Shown: piece after piece, positions 18,014-25,652 of the stretch | Numbering within the stretch: the first letter of the stretch is position 1 | How the letters are laid out: every line of letters starts with the position of its first letter | From: Pseudoduganella buxea | Lineage (GTDB): Bacteria > Pseudomonadota > Gammaproteobacteria > Burkholderiales > Burkholderiaceae_D | Direction: 5' to 3' | Length of the DNA stretch: 64,000 nucleotides | Assembly (NCBI RefSeq): GCF_009720835.1 | Contig: NZ_WNKZ01000002.1 | Coordinates: 101,346 to 165,345 of the forward strand | Translations under genes and position numbers: made by a program | The notes under the pieces: model-generated | What the model was told of the DNA's origin: nothing | What the model saw: only the letters and a program-made list of their open reading frames with translations | Databases searched by the model: none

Positions 18014-19297
18014 TTACTTGGAAATCTGCAGCCGGGTGGCTTTTCCGAACGGCGCGTAGGCCGAGACGATCACCCGTTCGCCCGCGCGCAGTCCGCCCAG
18101 CACCTCGACCTGGGCGTTGTTGCGCCGGCCCGTGCTGATGGCGCGGCGCTCGGCCTGGCGCGCATCCGTCAGCACGAAGGCCCAGGCGCCGCCGCTGTCG
18201 TTGACGAAGGCGCCGTTCGGCAGCAGCAGCGCCGGTGCCGGTTCGCCCAGCGTGATGTGGGCATCGACGCTCTGGCCCGGATTCAATGCCGGCGGCTGGC
18301 CGGCCGCGAACAGCAGCTCGGCGGTGAAGCGGCCGTCGCGGATCTGCGGGTAGACCGTGCCGACCCGCACCGGATAGCGCCTGCCGTCCAGCTGCACGGC
18401 ACCGGTCCGGCCCACGGCGATGCGGTTCAGGTAGAACTCGTCGACGGGGGCGAGCAGCTTGAAGCGGGCCGGGTCGTCGATGCGGCCGACGTTCTTGCCC
18501 GTCACGATGGATTCGCCCACCTGCAGGCGAAAGTCCGTCAGCCGCCCCGCCACGGGGGCGCGCACGGCCAGCGCGTCGACGGTCGCCTGCACCAGTCGCA
18601 GGCCGTCGCGCAGGCCGTCGATGGCCTGTTCCAGCTGGCCCAGCGCATTGCCGCGCACCTTGTCCTCGGCCGCGTTGCTGGCCTGTTCCAGCGCCAGCGC
18701 GCGCCGCGCCTTGTCATGCCGGTCGCGCGTTTCCTCCAGGCTGACGCTGGAGATATAGCCCTGCGCCGCCAGCCGTTCGCCGCGCGTCAGCGCCTTGGCG
18801 GCCTGCTCCAGCTCGAAGGCCAGGTCGTCCAGCCGGCGCTGGCGCTGGCTGCGGTCGTTCTGCTCGGCCACGCGCAGGGTCGACAGGTTCGAGATCTGCT
18901 GCGCGTGCTCCGACTGGCGCGCCAGCAGTTCGAGGTTGCGCTGCGGGTTCGAGATGCGAAACAGCAGCTGGCCCTGCGTCACCAGTTCGCCGTCGCGCGC
19001 GAACACTTCCTCGACCCGGCCCGATTCGACCGAGTCCAGGATCACCGCATGCAGCGGCGCGGCGCTGGCGCGCACGGCGATATCGTCGCGGAAGATGCCC
19101 CGTTCGACGGTGGCGATGCGCAGGTCGGCGCCGGCCACCTGCAGCCCGCGCGGCAGCAGCCACCACCACCACGCCAGGGCTGCCGCCAGCGCGACGAGGA
19201 TCGCGATGGCGGCCAGCGCAAGCGGGTGGCGGCGGCGCGGCACGATGGTGTCCATGGCCGCACCGGTGGCGGGGCGCAGGGGAGGCGGGTGGTTCAT
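18014..19297 (-). CDS. Periplasmic adaptor (membrane-fusion) subunit of an efflux ABC transporter
   Basis: 427 residues. One N-terminal membrane anchor (about 21-45, LALAAIAILVALAAALAW followed by WWW) is followed by a lipoyl-type half motif, a long coiled-coil hairpin rich in E/Q/R (about 115-225) and beta-barrel domains ending GGLRAGERVIVSAYAPFG. This is the HlyD/MacA/RND adaptor architecture. ATG 19297 follows a perfect sigma-54 promoter by 31 bp. It is first in an operon with the ABC ATPase; the cognate permease is missing from the locus. Confidence 0.88.
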   Translation of the reverse strand: MNHPPPLRPATGAAMDTIVPRRRHPLALAAIAILVALAAALAWWWWLLPRGLQVAGADLRIATVERGIFRDDIAVRASAAPLHAVILDSVESGRVEEVFARDGELVTQGQLLFRISNPQRNLELLARQSEHAQQISNLSTLRVAEQNDRSQRQRRLDDLAFELEQAAKALTRGERLAAQGYISSVSLEETRDRHDKARRALALEQASNAAEDKVRGNALGQLEQAIDGLRDGLRLVQATVDALAVRAPVAGRLTDFRLQVGESIVTGKNVGRIDDPARFKLLAPVDEFYLNRIAVGRTGAVQLDGRRYPVRVGTVYPQIRDGRFTAELLFAAGQPPALNPGQSVDAHITLGEPAPALLLPNGAFVNDSGGAWAFVLTDARQAERRAISTGRRNNAQVEVLGGLRAGERVIVSAYAPFGKATRLQISK

Positions 19298-19328
19298 GCG
19301 GCGTCCGGTAACAGTGGTTCTCCCATAC

Positions 19329-19344
19329 AGCAAGGCATGTGCCA
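19329..19344 (-). promoter_or_regulatory. Sigma-54 (-24/-12) promoter of the adaptor-ATPase operon
   Basis: Read on the minus strand the sequence is TGGCACATGCCTTGCT, which matches the RpoN consensus TGGCACRNNNNTTGCW at every defined base. The GG and GC dinucleotides have the required spacing. It ends 31 bp before the adaptor ATG. The divergent gene encodes a sigma-54 activator, which makes this assignment strong. Confidence 0.87.
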
Positions 19345-19384
19345 GGCGTGCGGAAGGGCTGGAACGGGTGTCTCGTGCGGGCTT

Positions 19385-19424
19385 TGTCCACATGTGGACA
19401 GCGTGGGCTGTCCGCTTCCGGACA
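19385..19424. promoter_or_regulatory. Two upstream activator sites, TGTCC-N6-GGACA
   Basis: Site 1 is TGTCCACATGTGGACA (19385-19400). Site 2 is TGTCCGCTTCCGGACA (19409-19424). Both share the same 5-bp arms and 6-bp spacer, with centres 24 bp apart. They lie about 60-90 bp upstream of the -12 element, the usual position for enhancer sites of NtrC-type activators. The Fis-type helix-turn-helix regulator encoded 55 bp away is the likely ligand. Confidence 0.75.
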
Positions 19425-19478
19425 GTGCGCAAAAAGCCTTCGTCGCCGGGCCAGGGCTGCTGCTAGAATCGCCGCACC

Positions 19479-20831
19479 ATGGCCGACTCCACCGCCCGTA
19501 TCCTGATCCTCGACGACGATGCCGACGTGGCCTGCGCCGCGCGCATGCTGCTGCGCCGGCGCCATGCCGACGTGCTGGTGCTGGACGATCCGGCCGGCCT
19601 GCCGGCATTGCTGGCGCGCGCCATGCCCGACGTCGTGCTGCTGGACCTGAACTTCACGCCGGGCCGCACCGACGGTGCCGAAGGCCTGGCCGCCCTCGAC
19701 CTGCTGCGCCGCCAGCCCAGCGCGCCGGCCGTCATCGCCCTGACGGCGTATGCCGACGTGCCGCTGGCCGTGGAGGCCCTGAAGCGCGGCGCCGGTGACT
19801 TCCTCACCAAGCCGTGGGACAACGCGCGCCTCGTCGCCGCCGTCGACAGCGCACTGGCACGCCGCACGGCCACGCCCGCGCAGGCGGCCACGTCGGCGCT
19901 GATGGGCGAGTCGGCGCCGATGCGGGCGGTGCGGGCCATGATCGCCGGCGTCGCGCCCACGCAGGCCAATGTGCTCGTGCTGGGCGAGAACGGCGTGGGC
20001 AAGGAACTGGTGGCGCGGGCCATCCACGACGCGTCGCACCGCGCCGGCCAGACCTTCCTGCCCGTGGACATGGGCGCGCTGCCCGAATCCACCTTCGAGA
20101 GCGAATTGTTCGGCCACCGCAAGGGCTCCTTCACGGACGCCAGGGCGGACCGCCCGGGGCGCTTCCAGGCGGCACGGGGCGGCACGCTGTTCCTCGACGA
20201 GATCGGCAATATGCCGCTGGCCGGCCAGGCCAAGCTGCTGACGGCGCTGGAGCGGCGCGAAGTCACCCCCCTGGGCGCCGACCGGGCCGAAAGCGTGGAC
20301 GTACGCATCGTCAGCGCCACCAACCTCGATGAGGCGCGCCTGTTCGATCCGGCCGTGTTCCGGCCCGACCTGCTGTTCCGCTTGAACACCATCGTCATCC
20401 GCGTGCCGCCGCTGCGCGAACGCCCGGCCGATATTTCCGCGCTGCTGCGTCATTACCTGGATGTGTACGAGGCCCAGTACGGGCGGCCGGCGCGCGCCTT
20501 GTCCGCCGCCGCGCAGGCGGCGCTGCAGGCGCACCCGTGGCCCGGCAATGTGCGGGCGCTGCGGCATGCCTGCGAGCGGGCCGTGATCCTGGGCGCCGGG
20601 GAGCAGTACGACGTCGACGATTTCAGCGTGGGGCAGGTGACGGCGGCAGTGGTACCGTTGCCGGTACCGGTCGCAGGCACCGTCAACGCCACGGCAACCC
20701 TGAGCACCCTGGAGCGCGATGCCATCGCCGCCGCGCTGGCCCAGGCCCAGGGCAATATCAGCCACGCCGCCCGGGCACTGGGCGTGAGCCGCGCGGCCCT
20801 GTACCGCAAGCTGGACAAGCATGGCATCTGA
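19479..20831 (+). CDS. Sigma-54-dependent response regulator (NtrC family)
   Basis: 450 residues: receiver domain (1-120) with phospho-acceptor Asp56 in VVLLDLNF and conserved Lys111 in TKPW; AAA+ domain with Walker A GENGVGKE (169-176), Walker B GTLFLDE (235-241) and sigma-54 contact loop GSFTDA (216-221) in place of canonical GAFTGA; and a C-terminal Fis-type helix-turn-helix (about 410-447, NISHAARALGVSRAALYRKL). It should activate the divergent adaptor-ATPase operon. The final 11 bp overlap the start of the histidine kinase gene. Confidence 0.92.
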   Translation: MADSTARILILDDDADVACAARMLLRRRHADVLVLDDPAGLPALLARAMPDVVLLDLNFTPGRTDGAEGLAALDLLRRQPSAPAVIALTAYADVPLAVEALKRGAGDFLTKPWDNARLVAAVDSALARRTATPAQAATSALMGESAPMRAVRAMIAGVAPTQANVLVLGENGVGKELVARAIHDASHRAGQTFLPVDMGALPESTFESELFGHRKGSFTDARADRPGRFQAARGGTLFLDEIGNMPLAGQAKLLTALERREVTPLGADRAESVDVRIVSATNLDEARLFDPAVFRPDLLFRLNTIVIRVPPLRERPADISALLRHYLDVYEAQYGRPARALSAAAQAALQAHPWPGNVRALRHACERAVILGAGEQYDVDDFSVGQVTAAVVPLPVPVAGTVNATATLSTLERDAIAAALAQAQGNISHAARALGVSRAALYRKLDKHGI

Positions 20832-22056
20832 GCGCTGGCCGAAGGCCGGCGTCGGTTCTGCCGTTGCGGTGTTGATGGCGTTGGCGGCATGCGCTGCGCG
20901 GGTAGGCGACTCGCCGCGCCTCCTGGTGCTGTGCGGGATCGGCATGCTGCTGGCAGGCCTGCTGCTGTGGCACTGCCTGGCGCGCCTCACGCTGCGGCGC
21001 CCGCTGCCGGAAGCGGCCGCACCGCCCCGTCACGGCGATGCGCAGGCGGCGGCGAGTGCCCTGCTGGCGCTGGAGGCTCGGCTGGAGCATGCGCCGATTG
21101 CCCTGTTCACCGTGGCGCAGCCGGGCGATCCCGCTGCCGTCGCACCCTTGAACGGCAATGCACGCCGGCTGCTGGCGCCGGGCCGCGCCGTCGAACCGGA
21201 GCGCCTGTGCGCGCTGCTGGCGGCGCAGCCGGCCGACCAGCGCTCGCTGATCGGCTTCGATACCGAGCGGGGAACGGAGCGCGCGCTGGTGGCCGTGTCC
21301 GCGCTGACCGTGCAGGGCGAGAGCCAGCACCTGGTAGCCCTGCTGCCGGTGGAGAGCCAGCTGGAAGCGGAAGCGCTGAACGCATGGCGCCAGCTGGTGC
21401 ACGTGCTCACGCACGAGATCATGAATTCGCTGACGCCGGTGGCATCGCTGTCGCGCACGGCTCGCGACCTGCTGGGCGAGCCGCCTGCCGTCGCCGCCGG
21501 TGACGACGCCGTGGCCGATATCGCCACGGCCCTTGACGCCATCGCGCGTCGCTCGGCCAGCCTGATCGACTTCGTGGCCAGCTACCGCAGCCTGTCGACC
21601 GTGCCGCCGGCCCGGCCGGAACGGGTGGCCCTGGCCGATCTGTTCGGCCGGCTGGCGGCGCTGGTGGGGCCGGCGTGGCAGGCACGGGGCGGCAAGGCGG
21701 ATTTCTTTGTCGAACCGGCCACCCTGGCGCTGCTGGCCGATCCCGGCCAGCTGGAACAGGCGCTGCTCAATTTGCTGAAGAACGCGGCGGAAGCCACGGC
21801 GGACGTGGCCGCGCCGCAGGCGCAGGTGCACGCGAGGCTGGGGCGGGGCGGGCGGCTGCGCATCGAAGTGTCCGACAACGGCCCCGGCGTGCCGGACGAC
21901 ATGGCACCGCACATCTTCACGCCGTTCTTCTCGACGAAGAAACAGGGCCGCGGCATCGGCCTGGCCATGGTGCGCCAGCTGGTGCACGGCAACGGCGGCA
22001 CCGTGCGGCACGCCCGCGCCGTCACGCGCGGCGCCCGCTTCATCGTCAGCTTCTAA
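20821..22056 (+). CDS. Sensor histidine kinase (NtrB-type HATPase)
   Basis: 411 residues. Two N-terminal hydrophobic helices (about 8-22 and 30-48) are separated by only a few residues, so there is almost no periplasmic sensor. A PAS-like region follows (about 75-185), then H-box HVLTHEIMNSLTPVASL, N-box NLLKNAAEA, G1 DNGPGVPD and G2 GRGIGLAMV. It overlaps the response regulator gene by 11 bp, so the two are a cognate pair. The minimal periplasmic loop suggests sensing within or near the membrane. Confidence 0.92.
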   Translation: MASERWPKAGVGSAVAVLMALAACAARVGDSPRLLVLCGIGMLLAGLLLWHCLARLTLRRPLPEAAAPPRHGDAQAAASALLALEARLEHAPIALFTVAQPGDPAAVAPLNGNARRLLAPGRAVEPERLCALLAAQPADQRSLIGFDTERGTERALVAVSALTVQGESQHLVALLPVESQLEAEALNAWRQLVHVLTHEIMNSLTPVASLSRTARDLLGEPPAVAAGDDAVADIATALDAIARRSASLIDFVASYRSLSTVPPARPERVALADLFGRLAALVGPAWQARGGKADFFVEPATLALLADPGQLEQALLNLLKNAAEATADVAAPQAQVHARLGRGGRLRIEVSDNGPGVPDDMAPHIFTPFFSTKKQGRGIGLAMVRQLVHGNGGTVRHARAVTRGARFIVSF

Positions 22057-22162
22057 AACCGGGGACAGTCCCCTGTTTTGAGGAAACTTGCCCGAGAACA
22101 GGGGACTGTCCCCGGTTTCTTCCGGGTTTATTGCTCAAAAAATGGGGTCTGTCCCCATTTTT
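22056..22162. repeat. Dispersed palindromic element (GGGGACAGTCCCC family) plus a related palindrome
   Basis: Left palindrome AAACCGGGGACAGTCCCC at 22057-22074 and an inverted copy GGGGACTGTCCCCGGTTT at 22101-22118 flank a short spacer. A third palindrome with core TGGGGTCTGTCCCCA follows at 22137-22162. The first pair closely matches the element at 42060-42127. It lies between the kinase stop and the convergent elaA stop and could terminate both. Confidence 0.8.
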
Positions 22163-22171
22163 AAGGCAACG

Positions 22172-22624
22172 TCAGCGGAGCATGTCGATGTGGAGGATGC
22201 CGTCTTCGTCGTAGGGATCGGTGACGGTGACGAAGCCGAAGCTTTGATAGAACTTTTCCAGGCGCTGCTGGGCGCCGATGCGGATGCGGTGGCCGGGGTG
22301 TTGGCTTTCGGCGCGGCGGATGCCTTCGGCCACCAGTTCGCGGCCGATGCCGGTGCCGCGCGAGGCGGCCGGGGTCAGGATGCGGCCCAAGGACATTTCG
22401 TCGTACTTGGCGCCGGGCGCCAGGCAGCGCAGGTAGGCGGCCAGGGTGCGTTCGCCGCCCGTCGTGCGCCAGGCCATCAGGTGCCAGGCGTCCAAATCGT
22501 AGCCGTCCAGGTCCGGGTAGAGACAGGTCTGCTCCAGCACGAATACCGCCTGGCGCTGGCGCAGGACCTCATATAGATCGCTGCCGGAAATGCTGCTGAA
22601 ATGCTGCCACTGCCATTCGATCAT
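22172..22624 (-). CDS. elaA: GNAT-family acetyltransferase ElaA
   Basis: 150 residues, matching the length of E. coli ElaA. Family blocks are LYEVLRQRQAVFVLEQTCLYPDLDGYD near the N-terminus, MSLGRILTPAASRGTGIGREL (the acetyl-CoA loop) and FYQSFGFV followed by DPYDEDGILHIDM at the C-terminus. ATG 22624 (MIEWQW) matches the family start; an ATG eight codons upstream is also in frame. The physiological substrate is unknown. Confidence 0.9.
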   Translation of the reverse strand: MIEWQWQHFSSISGSDLYEVLRQRQAVFVLEQTCLYPDLDGYDLDAWHLMAWRTTGGERTLAAYLRCLAPGAKYDEMSLGRILTPAASRGTGIGRELVAEGIRRAESQHPGHRIRIGAQQRLEKFYQSFGFVTVTDPYDEDGILHIDMLR

Positions 22625-22680
22625 GTACGCCTCACGTAAAAGCGCCATTGTAAGGCAGTGGCCCGCAGTGGTCCCGGTGC

Positions 22681-23106
22681 TTAGACGACGGTCAGGGTGA
22701 CGTCGATATTGCCGCGGGTGGCGTTCGAGTACGGGCAGACGATGTGGGCAGCCTGCACCAGTTTCTCGGCCGTTTCACGGTCCAGGCCCGGCAGCGAGAT
22801 CTTCAGTTCCACTTCGATGCCGAAGCCCGTTTCGATGGGGCCGATGCCGACGGTGGCGTCGATCGACGTGTCCGCCGGAACGGCGATCTTGTCGCGGCCG
22901 CCCACGAACTTCATCGCGCCGATAAAGCAGGCCGAGTAGCCGGCAGCGAACAGCTGTTCAGGATTGGTGCCTTCGGCGCCATTGCCGCCCAGTTCCTTCG
23001 GGGTCGTCAGTTTCACGTCCAGCACGCCGTCGCCGGACACGGCACGGCCTTCGCGGCCACCGGTGGATTTGGCATTGGCACGGTACAGAACTTGTTGGAT
23101 CGACAT
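22681..23106 (-). CDS. ohr: Organic hydroperoxide resistance peroxiredoxin Ohr
   Basis: 141-residue OsmC/Ohr-fold thiol peroxidase that reduces organic hydroperoxides. The two redox cysteines are in [10 protein letters not shown] (peroxidatic, about residue 60) and [13 protein letters not shown] (resolving, about 124). The second block is the Ohr rather than OsmC signature. No ohrR regulator gene is adjacent, which is less common for ohr loci. A 256-bp AT-rich intergenic region separates it from the divergent iron operon. Confidence 0.95.
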   Translation of the reverse strand: MSIQQVLYRANAKSTGGREGRAVSGDGVLDVKLTTPKELGGNGAEGTNPEQLFAAGYSACFIGAMKFVGGRDKIAVPADTSIDATVGIGPIETGFGIEVELKISLPGLDRETAEKLVQAAHIVCPYSNATRGNIDVTLTVV

Positions 23107-23296
23107 GGTAAATCCTTTCTAATGGTTAACTTTCGATTTAATCGTGCACTACGTTTGCTGCTTCTGGCGTGCTGTCTGCGCCGCCGATGAACACACTATA
23201 CATAGCACGCGATTCAATTGCAAGCGATTTTATTCAACAGGTTTTTCCCAAGCTGTTACTTATGGATGCTTCCCTTTCGGTTGCTGCCCCAATTAT

Positions 23297-23315
23297 AATG
23301 AGAATTGTTCTCATT
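23297..23315. promoter_or_regulatory. Fur box
   Basis: AATGAGAATTGTTCTCATT is a 19-bp near-perfect palindrome of the ferric-uptake-regulator type (AATGAGAA / TTCTCATT arms). It lies 48 bp upstream of the DUF3649 start. This predicts iron-repressed expression of the three-gene operon. Confidence 0.88.
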
Positions 23316-23362
23316 TACATTCGACGGCGCCGCATGAACCTCCACCTTCCTTCCGTACCGAC

Positions 23363-23674
23363 ATGGCCAACACCTTGAAGTCGCCCGGCTGGGCCTATCG
23401 CGGCGGCGTGCTGGTGCGGGCCGTAGCGGCCATCGGTGGCGGCTACGGCGTCGCTGCCTTGTGGGCCGCGGCCATCGCCACCTGGCTGCCGTCGGCGAAG
23501 GTGGAGGCGGCGCTGACTGGCACGATGATCGCCTTCCTCGTCTATCCCTGCGCCGTGATGTGGTGCTTTGCCGCGCGCAGCGCCGCCCGCGCGTGGGTGG
23601 GACTGGCCCTGGCAGCCTTGCCGGCGGCAGTGGGGCTGGCCCTGCACGCGTCGTTGAACGGAGGTGCCGCATGA
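23363..23674 (+). CDS. DUF3649-type membrane protein
   Basis: 103 residues, nearly all in three hydrophobic helices (about 17-42, 50-70, 77-95), with GYGVAALWAAAIATWLP near the N-terminus. The pattern and the neighbours (PepSY protein, DUF3325 protein, Fur box) match DUF3649 proteins of siderophore-iron loci. Their molecular role is not established. Its stop overlaps the PepSY gene start (ATGA). Confidence 0.75.
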   Translation: MANTLKSPGWAYRGGVLVRAVAAIGGGYGVAALWAAAIATWLPSAKVEAALTGTMIAFLVYPCAVMWCFAARSAARAWVGLALAALPAAVGLALHASLNGGAA

Positions 23675-25287
23675 AGGAAGGTTTTCGCCAGTCGATGGCA
23701 TGGCTGCATACCTGGTCGGGCCTGCTGGTGGGCTGGCTGCTGTTCCTGGTCTTCTCGGCCGGCACGGCGGCCTACTTCCGCGACGAGATCACCTTGTGGA
23801 TGAAGCCCGAATTGCACCAGGCGGCGCACACGCCGGTACCGCAGGCGGTGGCGCTGGGCCACGCGCAGGTGCTGCTGGAGCGGCGCGCCGCCACGGCACA
23901 GCGCTGGTTCATCACGATGCCGAGCGAACGCGAACCGGCGGTGCGGGCCAGCTGGGTGCCGGCCAAGCCGGTTGCCAGGGACGGCGCGTCCAAGGACGCC
24001 AAGCCGAAAGGGCGGCGCCGTTTCGAGAGCGCCGAACTCGATCCCGCCACGGGCGAGGAGCTGAGCAAACCGCGCGCCACGCGGGGCGGCGATTTCTTCT
24101 ACCGCCTGCACTTCGACCTGCACTACATGTCGCCGATCTGGGCACGCTGGATGGTCGGCGTCGCCGCCATGTGCATGCTGGTGGCGATCCTGTCGGGCAT
24201 CGTCACGCACAAGCGCATCTTCAAGGACTTCTTCACCTTCCGCCCCGCCAAGGGCCAGCGTTCCTGGCTCGACGCGCATAACGTGACGGCCGTGCTGGCG
24301 CTGCCGTATCACCTGATGATCACCTTCACTGGCCTGGTGACGTTGATGTTCCTGTACATGCCCTGGGGCGTGCAGGCGCTGTATCCCAGCCAGGACCAGT
24401 TCTTCACGGACCTGAACAACGCGCTGCCGGCCGATGCGAAGCCGGCCGGGCAGGCCGCGCCCCTGGCGCCGCTGGCACCGATGCTGGCACAGGCCAGTGC
24501 CGCCTGGGACGGCGCGCCGGCCGGCCGCGTTACCGTCAATTTTCCCGGCGACGCCAACGCCACCGTGCTGATCTCGCGCCAGTCCGGCCGCACCATCGGC
24601 TACGACCAGCCGGACATGCTGTTCGACGGCACCAGCGGCCGCACGCTGTCCAGTACCCAGCACACGGGCGCGGCGGCGACGACGCGCAGCGTGCTGTATG
24701 GCCTGCATATCGCCCGCTTCTCGAACCCGCTGCTGCGCGGCCTGTTCTTCCTGTCCGGCCTGGCCGGCTGTGCGATGGTGGCCACGGGCCTGCTGCTGTG
24801 GGCCGTGAAGGAACGGCAGAAGCATGCCAAGCGGCTGGCGCAGGGCGGCCGCCATATCGGCCTGCGCCTGGTGGACGGCCTGAACGTGGCGGCCATCGCC
24901 GGCCTGCCGGTGGCGATGGCGTGCTATTTCTGGGCCAACCGGCTGCTGCCGGCCGCGATGGCGCAGCGCCCCGAAGCGGAGATCCGCTGGTTCTTCATCG
25001 CGTGGGGCGTCACGGCCCTGGTCGCGCTGGCGCGGCCGACGCGCCGCATGTGGCAGGCCATGCTGGCCGCAGGCGGGGTGCTGTTCGCGCTGCTGCCCGT
25101 GCTGAACGGCGCCACCGGCGGCGCCCACCTCGTCACCAGCATCGCCCACGGCCTGTGGCCCGTGGCCGGCTTCGACCTGGTCACGCTGGCGCTGGGCGGC
25201 GCCTTGCTGTTCGCCGCGTGGCGGCTGCAAAAGCCGGCGTTGCTGAAAAAGCCGGCGCACAAACCGCTGGCGGCGGAGGCGGCATGA
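23671..25287 (+). CDS. PepSY-associated TM-helix protein, putative siderophore-iron reductase
   Basis: 538 residues with four main membrane segments (about 18-40, 155-180, 210-235, 345-370) plus C-terminal helices (about 400-520). The N-terminus MAWLHTWSGLLVGWLLFLVFS and FYRLHFDLHYM are typical of the PepSY_TM family. Members such as P. aeruginosa FpvG reduce siderophore-bound ferric iron at the inner membrane; conserved histidines in HTW, HFDLHY and LDAHNV could ligate haem. Second gene of the Fur-boxed operon, overlapped at both ends. Confidence 0.87.
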   Translation: MKEGFRQSMAWLHTWSGLLVGWLLFLVFSAGTAAYFRDEITLWMKPELHQAAHTPVPQAVALGHAQVLLERRAATAQRWFITMPSEREPAVRASWVPAKPVARDGASKDAKPKGRRRFESAELDPATGEELSKPRATRGGDFFYRLHFDLHYMSPIWARWMVGVAAMCMLVAILSGIVTHKRIFKDFFTFRPAKGQRSWLDAHNVTAVLALPYHLMITFTGLVTLMFLYMPWGVQALYPSQDQFFTDLNNALPADAKPAGQAAPLAPLAPMLAQASAAWDGAPAGRVTVNFPGDANATVLISRQSGRTIGYDQPDMLFDGTSGRTLSSTQHTGAAATTRSVLYGLHIARFSNPLLRGLFFLSGLAGCAMVATGLLLWAVKERQKHAKRLAQGGRHIGLRLVDGLNVAAIAGLPVAMACYFWANRLLPAAMAQRPEAEIRWFFIAWGVTALVALARPTRRMWQAMLAAGGVLFALLPVLNGATGGAHLVTSIAHGLWPVAGFDLVTLALGGALLFAAWRLQKPALLKKPAHKPLAAEAA

Positions 25288-25649
25288 GCGCCCTGCACGA
25301 GACGATGGCGGCCGTGACGGCGCTGGCGGCGGCGATCGCCGGGTTCGCGTCGCTGAGCCTGGGCATCGACCGCCATTGGGAAGCCCTGCACGGGCGCGGT
25401 ACCGATCCGGGCGCGTGGCGCCGCCGGCTGCAATGCGCCGGCGCCGCAGGCTTGCTGGTGTCCTTGCTGGCGTGCGTGGCGCTGCGCGGCAGCGCGCAGG
25501 GCTGGGTGGCGTGGGCCGGCATGATGACGGCGGCGGCGTTGACGGTGGTGCTGACGTTGACGTATCTGCCGCACCGCCTGCCGCCGCTGGCCAAGGCCAT
25601 GGGCGCCGTTGCGCTGCTGGCGGCGCTGGCCATGCTGGCCGGTGCGTGA
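25284..25649 (+). CDS. DUF3325-type membrane protein
   Basis: 121 residues with four hydrophobic helices and the FASLSLGIDRHWEALHGRG block of DUF3325. It starts in the ATGA overlap with the PepSY gene. Such proteins accompany PepSY reductases in iron operons; the role is unknown. No TonB-dependent receptor follows in this window, although one often does in such operons. Confidence 0.8.
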   Translation: MSALHETMAAVTALAAAIAGFASLSLGIDRHWEALHGRGTDPGAWRRRLQCAGAAGLLVSLLACVALRGSAQGWVAWAGMMTAAALTVVLTLTYLPHRLPPLAKAMGAVALLAALAMLAGA

Positions 25650-25652
25650 CGA

